A stretch of 12,869 bases of DNA from JAPLVS01 sp043809265 (GTDB lineage: Archaea > Iainarchaeota > Iainarchaeia > Iainarchaeales > DTGL01), in assembly GCA_043809265.1 (NCBI GenBank), contig JAZDDY010000048.1, positions 1 through 12,869 of the forward strand. Reading direction: 5' to 3'. The notes beneath the pieces are model-generated. The model worked only from the letters and a program-made list of their open reading frames with translations, searched no databases and was not told where the DNA came from. A program made the translations under genes and the position numbers. Positions 7,505 to 12,214 of the stretch are shown here, one piece after another (the stretch's first letter is position 1; each line of letters begins with the position of its first letter).

Positions 7505-7547
7505 AAAAACACCCTATCAAACATGCCCCTTTTAACAAATCAAAAAT
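7505..7547 (-). other. Largest gap inside the polymerase operon, T-rich
   Basis: This is the 43-bp spacer between the rpoB2 TAA and the rpoB1 ATG. On the coding strand it begins with a T-rich run (TTTTTGATTTGTT), continues through AAAAGGGGCATG and ends with the rpoB1 Shine-Dalgarno. Archaeal termination uses U-rich tracts, so the run could cause partial termination or could be an mRNA processing site. Neither is demonstrated, and it may simply be a spacer. I see no good TATA box in it. Confidence 0.3.
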
Positions 7548-9023
7548 TTACTCCAATTTCACGCCCTTCTCCTTCAGCATTGCCTCAATTTGGTCGGTGT
7601 GGCTGTCTGTTGTCACCCTTGCCAGCAGTGCGAGGTTTTTCACCAAACCACACTGCGGCCCGTCCGGAGTCTCGACCGCATCAACCCTGCCCCAATGTGT
7701 TCCGTGCACGTCCCTTGCCTCGTACAATTCCCTGTTCTTGTTCAACGGGCTTTTCACTTTCCTTATGTCCGTAAGCGGGCTCAAGTAATTGACCCTGTCC
7801 ATGAACTTGCTGACACCTGTCGCCCTGCCGATCCAGTTGCCTGTCGACATCGCGAACCTGATCCTTTCGGTTATCGCATCAGGCCTCACAACAGTGCTGA
7901 TGTTCAATTTTCTCCTTCTTGTCACAGTCCTGTCGATCTGGAATTTCAAGTCTTTCACAAAGTATTTGAACGCATATCTGAACAGGTGCTCCATCAGCTT
8001 CCCTGACAATTCGAGCCTTTTGTTCGCATAATGGTCCTTGTCGTCCTCTTCCCTCAAGCCGTAAGCCCTCTCAACAGCCTTCGAAGCCATCATGCCGAGG
8101 TAATATGCCTTCGCAATCCTGTCATTCTTGGTCTGGCCGATATGCGGCAATAAAAAGCCGTCGACAACTTCCCTCGCCCTCTTCAGCCTGTAATCGATAA
8201 CTTGCCCTGGGGCAACGCTCTTGCCGATTTTATCCAGTGCATCCTGTTCCTTCGTGATTTCTGTCTGCTCAAGGTTCAAGAGCACGTCGTTCTGGACCTG
8301 CTCTTCGCCCAATGTGAATGCGGCCTTGATATCGTTCTCTGATTCCATGCCGAGCGCCCTCATGAGCACGAACAATTTGAGTTTTTTCGGCGAGCTCGGG
8401 AACCTCACATACAACAGCCCGTTCCTTTTCCTCATCACCCTCACGCGGCCCTTGAATGCGCCGCGCGTGCTGATTACTTCCGCAATAACATCCCCGCGGA
8501 TCTTTTCGGAAATCATGACACGGTCTGAACTCAGCACTTCCTGCGTCATGAGCGCTTTCTCAGAGCCGTTGATTACAAAATATCCGCCGAAATCAAGCGG
8601 GTCCTCGCCCATCTCCACGAGTTCTTCAGGGGTTTTCCCGTTAAGCCAGCACATGCTGGATTTAAGCATTATAGGCAAATCCCCGACGTAAGCCCTTTTC
8701 ACGTCCTGCTCGACATCCCTTCTGAGAAGGCGCATGTCCAAATAAATAGGCCCTGAATAAGTCCTGTTCCTTATGCGTGCTTCCATCGGCCAAAAATCGT
8801 TTCTCGGGGAGCCGTCTGCTTCGACCACGCGTGGCCTCAGTATTTCGATGTTCGCGACTTCAACCCGCACTTCCTCTATTTTCGGGCTGATGTCCTGGTT
8901 TTCAATCACAATTTCAGGCAATTTTTCGTCCACAAACTGGTTGAATGACTGTATTTCAAGGTCCGCAAAAGTCTTGTTGCGGAAATAATTGTAAATCAAA
9001 GGCCACTTGTCGAAGTCGCTCAC
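7548..9023 (-). CDS. rpoB2: DNA-directed RNA polymerase subunit B'' (N-terminal part of the beta/Rpb2 homologue)
   Basis: B'' (491 residues) forms the protrusion, lobe and fork region of the second-largest subunit. Recognisable blocks are FNQFVDEKLPEIV near the N-terminus, GGYFVINGSEKALMTQE (about 147-163), a KRLELSGKLMEHLFR segment (about 333-347), and a C-terminal fork region ending ARDVHGTHWGRVDAVETPDGPQCGLVKNLAL (about 436-466). That last block departs from the usual archaeal GRICPSETPEGPNCGL pattern. The start is GTG at 9023; it overlaps the rpoH stop as GTGA. GGTG (9029-9032), inside the rpoH coding end, is 5 nt upstream. Overlap and shared sequence suggest translational coupling with rpoH. 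Confidence 0.96.
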   Translation of the reverse strand: MSDFDKWPLIYNYFRNKTFADLEIQSFNQFVDEKLPEIVIENQDISPKIEEVRVEVANIEILRPRVVEADGSPRNDFWPMEARIRNRTYSGPIYLDMRLLRRDVEQDVKRAYVGDLPIMLKSSMCWLNGKTPEELVEMGEDPLDFGGYFVINGSEKALMTQEVLSSDRVMISEKIRGDVIAEVISTRGAFKGRVRVMRKRNGLLYVRFPSSPKKLKLFVLMRALGMESENDIKAAFTLGEEQVQNDVLLNLEQTEITKEQDALDKIGKSVAPGQVIDYRLKRAREVVDGFLLPHIGQTKNDRIAKAYYLGMMASKAVERAYGLREEDDKDHYANKRLELSGKLMEHLFRYAFKYFVKDLKFQIDRTVTRRRKLNISTVVRPDAITERIRFAMSTGNWIGRATGVSKFMDRVNYLSPLTDIRKVKSPLNKNRELYEARDVHGTHWGRVDAVETPDGPQCGLVKNLALLARVTTDSHTDQIEAMLKEKGVKLE

Positions 9024-9259
9024 CTTACCACCCTGTAATAAGTGGTTTTTCCCGCGGTCAGGGATTTCCTTTCAATGCGGATTATGTCGCCTCTCTTTGC
9101 CTTGAGCTTTTTTATTGCCGGATCCATCTTCAGGATGCCGGGCAGGTTGTCCTTTGTGGCATTGAGTTTTTCAAGCAGGGCCGACGCATCCTCTTCTTTC
9201 ACCAAAAAATGCCCCGGCACCAAAAAGTGTTCTTCGTTCAGTTCAGGTTTTTCTGCCAC
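9020..9259 (-). CDS. rpoH: DNA-directed RNA polymerase subunit H (Rpb5 C-terminal domain homologue)
   Basis: RpoH is the small archaeal counterpart of the Rpb5 assembly domain, located at the lower jaw. The 79-residue product has the family pattern: HFLVPGHFLV early, NLPGILKMDPAIKKLKAKRGDIIRIERKS in the middle and TAGKTTYYRVVR at the end. I chose the GTG at 9259 because a GGTGA Shine-Dalgarno (9266-9269) lies 6 nt upstream and the start leaves the usual short N-terminus before HxLVPxH. The same frame runs back to a TTG at 9307, but those residues (PWCKGRKTPVFPVTC) do not resemble the family and overlap the ribosome-binding site. It is the first gene of the operon, which is the canonical position. 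Confidence 0.95.
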   Translation of the reverse strand: MAEKPELNEEHFLVPGHFLVKEEDASALLEKLNATKDNLPGILKMDPAIKKLKAKRGDIIRIERKSLTAGKTTYYRVVR

Positions 9260-9265
9260 GCACGT

Positions 9266-9269
9266 CACC
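9266..9269 (-). promoter_or_regulatory. Shine-Dalgarno GGTG(A) deciding the rpoH start
   Basis: The complement reads CCGGTGACGTGCGTGGCA. GGTGA matches the archaeal anti-Shine-Dalgarno and is 6 nt before the GTG at 9259. The GTG inside the element at 9268 is therefore unlikely to be the start. Confidence 0.65.
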
Positions 9270-9365
9270 GGAAAAACTGGCGTTTTGCGTCCCTTGCACC
9301 AAGGCAATCGATTTGGAGGGATTCACCAAAGTTCAGGGAATTCAATCAAGCCTGCAAAAATCGCC

Positions 9366-9379
9366 ATAGATATATCTAT
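9366..9379. promoter_or_regulatory. 14-bp perfect palindrome in the rpoH leader
   Basis: ATAGATATATCTAT is perfectly self-complementary. Its centre is about 32.5 bp (close to three helical turns) from the centre of the 9398-9412 palindrome, which would place both on the same DNA face. It also contains TATAT, so it could instead be an alternative or bidirectional TATA element with a start near 9345 on the minus strand. Confidence 0.4.
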
Positions 9380-9395
9380 TCAAGAAATTCTAGAA
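9379..9395. repeat. Two tandem TTCnnGAA dyads
   Basis: The plus strand reads TTCAAGAA-A-TTCTAGAA, two copies of the symmetric 8-mer TTCnnGAA one base apart (9-bp repeat). They lie directly between the two larger palindromes just downstream of the predicted transcription start. The run is AT-rich, so chance cannot be excluded. Confidence 0.35.
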
Positions 9396-9397
9396 AC

Positions 9398-9412
9398 TCT
9401 ACTATTAGTAGA
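9398..9412. promoter_or_regulatory. 15-bp palindrome between TATA box and predicted start site
   Basis: TCTACTA-T-TAGTAGA is a perfect 7-bp inverted repeat around one central base. It occupies the stretch between the polymerase-operon TATA box and its predicted start site, where archaeal repressors commonly bind. With a 1-nt centre it cannot form a stable RNA hairpin, so a DNA-level role for a dimeric regulator is more likely. The function is inferred; the symmetry is directly visible. Confidence 0.45.
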
Positions 9413-9420
9413 CAGAAACA

Positions 9421-9428
9421 AATATAAA
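9421..9428 (-). promoter_or_regulatory. TATA box of the RNA polymerase/str operon
   Basis: The minus strand reads TTTATATT, close to the archaeal consensus, preceded by the purine-rich GGTGAAACA as a plausible BRE. Transcription would start about 25-27 bp downstream, near 9398, giving a leader of about 140 nt before the rpoH GTG. A weaker candidate, TATAT inside the 9366-9379 palindrome, would start transcription near 9345. No other good TATA element precedes rpoH, so I take the first as the main promoter. Confidence 0.6.
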
Positions 9429-9476
9429 TGTTTCACCCGATGCGGGGATTTCGGGGTTTTGCCTGCCCTGCCTGCA

Positions 9477-9496
9477 GTTTCACCTTTTGGAGAAAC
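9477..9496. repeat. Short stem-loop downstream of mgtC
   Basis: GTTTC pairs with GAAAC, then one A-A mismatch, then CC with GG around a TTTT loop. It begins about 18 bp after the mgtC stop. There is no following T-rich run on the minus strand, so it is not a clear terminator; it may protect the mRNA 3' end or be incidental. Confidence 0.3.
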
Positions 9497-9513
9497 CATC
9501 GCTTTTTTGCAGT

Positions 9514-10020
9514 TCAGCCTGTTTTTTCCTTCTTTTGGGCTTGAACCTTGGACTGTTTTCCGTAAAACCTTCCAGAAAACAGGACAACGTACATCAATGC
9601 GGTGGCCAAAAGCGCAGGCCATATATAGCCAAGTCCCACGGCCAGCCCGACCGCGCCCATTGTCCACACCCCAGCGGCGGTTGTGAGGCCCAAAACCTTG
9701 TTTTCCCCGTGGAACAATGCGCCTGCCCCGAGAAAGCCTATGCCTGTGATGATGCCTGCGGCAATCCTTGTGTTGTCGATTCCAATCCCGTTGCTTGTTT
9801 CGGCAATAAGGATCCCTATTATGGTGAAAAGGCAGGCGCCTATTGCAACAATTGCAAAGGTCCTTATGCCGGCGGGCTTTTCGCTTATTTCCCTTTCATA
9901 GCCGATAATCATGCCAAGAATCGCTGCGGCCAGCAGCCTTGCCACGATATCAATTTCAGAAATCACGCAAATCGGCAGAATAAAGGGCATAAGAAAATAA
10001 AAAACCATTATTTGGCACAT
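9514..10020 (-). CDS. MgtC/SapB-family membrane protein
   Basis: The 168-residue protein is hydrophobic along most of its length, with about five membrane helices (roughly 6-20, 27-40, 53-73, 88-104, 112-149 in two spans). It has the family signature RLLAAAILGMIIGYERE (29-43), then AGIRT (50-54), GIITGIGFLGAGALF (89-103) and GLTTAAGVWTMGAVGLAVGLG (111-131). A short basic tail follows, without the C-terminal soluble domain of Salmonella MgtC. Proteins of this family are linked to Mg-limited growth and to modulation of membrane ATPases; its role here is unknown. The ATG at 10020 is about 22 bp from a TATA-like element with no Shine-Dalgarno, as in a leaderless gene; the ATG at 10008 is an alternative. 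It is divergent from the cysteine-rich protein gene. Confidence 0.88.
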   Translation of the reverse strand: MCQIMVFYFLMPFILPICVISEIDIVARLLAAAILGMIIGYEREISEKPAGIRTFAIVAIGACLFTIIGILIAETSNGIGIDNTRIAAGIITGIGFLGAGALFHGENKVLGLTTAAGVWTMGAVGLAVGLGYIWPALLATALMYVVLFSGRFYGKQSKVQAQKKEKTG

Positions 10021-10037
10021 TCGGCAATGCGCAAATA

Positions 10038-10047
10038 ATTAAATATT
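10038..10047. promoter_or_regulatory. Shared TATA-like element of the mgtC/surface-protein divergent pair
   Basis: ATTAAATATT is the only AT-rich core in the 53-bp spacer (10021-10073) between two divergent start codons. On the plus strand TTAAATAT is about 31 bp before the ATG at 10074; on the minus strand the complementary AATATTTAAT is about 22 bp before the ATG at 10020. Neither gene has a Shine-Dalgarno element, which fits leaderless or nearly leaderless transcripts from one bidirectional TATA region. Confidence 0.5.
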
Positions 10048-10073
10048 GGAAAGCTGTTATTGTGTTGATTGTT

Positions 10074-11303
10074 ATGCGTTCATTGAATTGCCGGGCTTGT
10101 ATTGCCTTGTTTTTTTTTGTGCTGGCTTTTTTAGCGCCGGCTGTTTTTGCCCAAATCGAGTGTGTCAGCGGGGAAAAAAAGGAATGCGTTACAGTGCAGC
10201 AATGCGCTGGCATCCAGAAATGCGCTGACGGGAAATGGTCGGAGTGCCTGCTTGAGAACACGGCCTGCGAATATGGGCAAAAGACAGCGTGCATCCCGAC
10301 CGTAAACGGGGCTGAGTGCGAAAAAATTCCGGGGGTTAAGGCCTGCGGTATTTGCGGGCAATGGCTTGAGGAATGCAAGCCATACAATGAGAAAGTCGAA
10401 TGCTGCCCTGGCCAGCAAATGCCCTGCGATGTCACAAGCACGCAGGAATGCCACGATTACGGTTTCTGGAAAGACTGCTTTGGCGGTCAGTCCTGCAAGA
10501 ATGTCACTTGCAATGATAATGATTCGTGCACAGAAAACAAGTGCGCCATGGGAAAATGCATTTTTTTGAGGATAGAAAAATGCTGCCATTCGGACCAGGA
10601 CTGCAGTTCAAGCGAGCGCTGCACTGGCGGCATATGCGTTGCAATCGACTGCGGCGAATGCTTTGAGGCAAAGCAGCGGCAATGCGTTCAAAAAACCAAG
10701 GGGGTTTGCTGCAGCGACAATTGGAATGAAGGCTTTTCTGACTGCGATTTCGATTATTCGGCTACCCAGGCAAGGATTGCGTCTGTTGAAGACGAGCGGA
10801 CCGCATATTTTTTTGGGAAAGGCGAAAAGGCGGTTAAGGGCGGAATGCTTGAACAGGCAAGATACTATTTCCAGACAGCCGAGCTTGCGGCTTCCTTGGC
10901 AAGTCGGGCCAAAGATTACAACAGCGAAATATTGTCGGCATTCGATGTGCAATTCGATGCGATTGAAAAAGCAGTGGATGACAAGAATTTCTTTTTAATA
11001 AAATCTTTCAATACCAAAATCGGGGGCCTTTTCAAGCAGGTGAAATCAGCAGGCGGCGGCATTCCGACGCCGGTTCCAAGCCCTACGCCAGTGCCCCCTA
11101 TAGAAATCCCGTGGCTTTTCATAATCCCGCTTGGGGTGGTGCTTGCCTTCATGGTTCTGCTGCTTTTATCCGAAATGAGGAAAAAAGGCCAGTTGTCGGT
11201 GCTGCCGCAGGCCGAGAAAAAGAAGGAAGAACCTGAAACCGAAGTGCCGCAGAAAGAAGGGGAAACTGAAAAGGACGGCACGTTTTCCGACCTTTTCGGT
11301 TAA
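10074..11303 (+). CDS. Cysteine-rich single-pass surface protein, function unknown
   Basis: The 409-residue protein starts with a signal peptide (1-26, predicted cleavage AVFA|Q). About 32 cysteines lie in the next 200 residues. They form three approximate repeats of the pattern C-x(6-7)-C...C-x-G-x-W-x-(E/D)-C, then a different module with CNDNDSCTENKC and CCHSDQDCSSSERC. Next comes an Ala/Gln-rich helical segment (about 235-325), a Pro-rich stalk (330-346), one membrane span (347-366) and a charged cytoplasmic tail ending FSDLFG. Topology is therefore extracellular N-terminus, cytoplasmic tail. The even number of cysteines suggests a disulphide-bonded ectodomain. I chose the ATG at 10074: the GTG at 10062 lies too close to the TATA element and would add residues before the signal peptide. 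I recognise no named family; adhesion or surface sensing is inference. Confidence 0.85.
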   Translation: MRSLNCRACIALFFFVLAFLAPAVFAQIECVSGEKKECVTVQQCAGIQKCADGKWSECLLENTACEYGQKTACIPTVNGAECEKIPGVKACGICGQWLEECKPYNEKVECCPGQQMPCDVTSTQECHDYGFWKDCFGGQSCKNVTCNDNDSCTENKCAMGKCIFLRIEKCCHSDQDCSSSERCTGGICVAIDCGECFEAKQRQCVQKTKGVCCSDNWNEGFSDCDFDYSATQARIASVEDERTAYFFGKGEKAVKGGMLEQARYYFQTAELAASLASRAKDYNSEILSAFDVQFDAIEKAVDDKNFFLIKSFNTKIGGLFKQVKSAGGGIPTPVPSPTPVPPIEIPWLFIIPLGVVLAFMVLLLLSEMRKKGQLSVLPQAEKKKEEPETEVPQKEGETEKDGTFSDLFG

Positions 11304-11314
11304 GCGCGGATGCA

Positions 11315-11334
11315 AATTTTCATTTCTTTTTTTC
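11315..11334 (+). terminator. T-rich terminator of the surface-protein gene
   Basis: The plus strand reads ATTTTCATTTCTTTTTTTCC starting 12 bp after the TAA stop. Archaeal intrinsic termination needs a T-rich tract, with a hairpin optional. The tract lies inside the 3' end of the convergent small gene, where it encodes that protein's C-terminal lysines on the other strand. Confidence 0.5.
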
Positions 11335-11502
11335 CTTGACAAGCGCTTCCTTGAATTCCGAGAATTCCTCTTCGCCCAAGCCGAGTTCGGCAAGCTTTGC
11401 CTTGTGGTCTTCCAGGGACATCTGCTCGTATTCCTTGCGCCACATTTTCATTTCCTGCGTTTCAGGCAAAGGCCTTCCGCCGCCGACATTCCTTGATTTC
11501 AT
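11320..11502 (-). CDS. Small charged protein, hypothetical
   Basis: The 60-residue product is hydrophilic and rich in Lys and Glu. A predicted helix-forming C-terminal half reads LEDHKAKLAELGLGEEEFSEF and on to a KEKKK end; the N-terminal part (KSRNVGGGRPLPETQEM) looks disordered. There is no signal peptide or cysteine. I do not recognise a family. Support for a real gene: it fills a space no other gene uses, has a normal ATG with a T-rich TATA-like element (11533-11540) about 35 bp upstream, and codon use like its neighbours. It is convergent with the surface-protein gene, 16 bp apart, so an intracellular partner for that protein's acidic tail is conceivable but only a guess. Confidence 0.6.
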   Translation of the reverse strand: MKSRNVGGGRPLPETQEMKMWRKEYEQMSLEDHKAKLAELGLGEEEFSEFKEALVKEKKK

Positions 11503-11532
11503 AATTGTCGCATCCCGAATTCCTTAACAAAG

Positions 11533-11540
11533 AATAAAAA
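11533..11540 (-). promoter_or_regulatory. Candidate TATA element for the small charged protein
   Basis: The minus strand reads TTTTTATT in an otherwise mixed spacer, predicting a start near 11510-11513 and a leader of about 10 nt. A second AT-rich element, TTTTTTAA at about 11550-11557, is a weaker alternative or the T-tract terminating the PLD-family gene upstream. Confidence 0.35.
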
Positions 11541-11600
11541 CAGAACTCTTAAAAAAGCCATCGCCGCTTTTTCTCCGACCGTGAAGATTTAAAAATTTTT

Positions 11601-12161
11601 TTATTCACTCCAGTACTTTTCGAATTCTTTTTCCATTTTTTCCGCCATCGCCCTGTCCTTCACGATAAGCAGGTTTTCCGCATTCCCGGAATCGGCGTTC
11701 TGCGTGTAATTGAACGAGCCTGTGGAAAAGGCGTTGCCGTCCGCAACCGCAACCTTGTTGTGCATTATCGCGTACCCTGGCGGATCCACAATTTTCACCT
11801 GCACCCCGCTTTCAATCAAAAACTCGTCGAGTGAATGCGCACCCGCCGCCTGGCCTTTGTCCATCACGACTTTCACATCGAGGCCTTTTTCTTTTGCCGC
11901 CACAATCGCGTCCGCTATTTCCTGCTTTGTAAGCGAATAAATCATTATGTGGAGGCTTTTGCTTGCCGAACCCATGAATTCAACAAGGCGTTCCGCGCAT
12001 GCATCCTGCGGGCACGCGTAAAGGAAAGCGTTTTCTCCGGGAAGGATTGAACCGCTTTGTTGCTGCAAAACAGGCGCGGTATCAAGTTCTGCCTGTGCCA
12101 GGTACCCCAATCCGAATCCGAGGGCGAGGAATAGGAGCGCCAGCCTCAAGCCTATTTTCAT
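11601..12161 (-). CDS. Secreted phospholipase D superfamily (Nuc-like) protein
   Basis: The 186-residue protein has a signal peptide (1-24, MKIGLRLALLFLALGFGLGY then LAQA|E). It contains one HKD motif: H134-N-K136-(x4)-D141, followed by G148-S149-x-N151 and E162, as in single-domain PLD enzymes that act as dimers, such as the Nuc endonuclease. The LHIMIYSLTKQEIADAIVAAKEKGLDVKVVMD stretch (70-101) is the usual Rossmann-like half preceding the motif. C50 and C55 could form a disulphide outside the cell. Substrate, DNA or phospholipid, cannot be told from sequence; DNA is the more common substrate for this size class. No Shine-Dalgarno; the ATG is about 27 bp from a TTTAAA element shared with the divergent methyltransferase gene. 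Confidence 0.88.
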   Translation of the reverse strand: MKIGLRLALLFLALGFGLGYLAQAELDTAPVLQQQSGSILPGENAFLYACPQDACAERLVEFMGSASKSLHIMIYSLTKQEIADAIVAAKEKGLDVKVVMDKGQAAGAHSLDEFLIESGVQVKIVDPPGYAIMHNKVAVADGNAFSTGSFNYTQNADSGNAENLLIVKDRAMAEKMEKEFEKYWSE

Positions 12162-12185
12162 AAAAAAATTAGCCCCAGAAAAGAG

Positions 12186-12191
12186 TTTAAA
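12186..12191. promoter_or_regulatory. Palindromic TATA-like element shared by the PLD/methyltransferase divergent pair
   Basis: TTTAAA lies almost exactly mid-way in the 53-bp spacer (12162-12214): its centre is 26.5 bp from the plus ATG (12215) and 27.5 bp from the minus ATG (12161). Both genes would then be leaderless. The plus side has a purine-rich BRE-like AGAAAAGAG, so the plus direction may be stronger. Confidence 0.5.
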
Positions 12192-12214
12192 CCCCGCGAT
12201 GGATATGTCTTTTC

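Larger units (their letters stand above)
9260..9513. other. Non-coding region between mgtC and rpoH: leader and promoter of the polymerase operon
   Basis: These 254 bp hold no convincing gene. From the mgtC side they contain a short stem-loop (9477-9496), a TATA box (9421-9428), three dyad-symmetric stretches (9366-9412) and a predicted mRNA leader of about 140 nt (roughly 9398 to 9260). Within the leader there is a 14-codon open frame (9323-9367, minus) without a ribosome-binding site, and a small hairpin CCTTG-CAC-CAAGG (9292-9304). The stretch is more AT-rich between about 9360 and 9430 than the flanking coding DNA. Confidence 0.6.

Noticed and set aside
7504..7550. B''/B' junction as a broken rpoB gene
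   Set aside because: Separate B'' and B' genes are normal in many archaea, and both products are complete with all end motifs.
9260..9307. TTG start at 9307 or GTG at 9268 for rpoH
   Set aside because: These would place the ribosome-binding GGTGA inside the coding frame and add residues not found in RpoH; the GTG at 9259 has correct spacing.
9477..9496. Stem-loop as a terminator of mgtC
   Set aside because: The stem is short, has a mismatch and no T-rich run follows on the minus strand.
9042..9686. Plus-strand frame crossing the rpoH promoter region
   Set aside because: It lies antisense to rpoH and mgtC and spans the promoter; no signal sequence, ribosome-binding site or family resemblance was seen.
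9487..10038. Plus-strand 183-codon frame with many Cys and His
   Set aside because: It is entirely antisense to the MgtC-family gene, whose family motifs are clear; the Cys content arises from complementing Gly/Ala-rich membrane codons.
10062..10073. GTG at 10062 as the start of the surface-protein gene
   Set aside because: It lies only about 20 bp from the TATA-like element, upstream of the expected transcript start, and adds residues before an already complete signal peptide.
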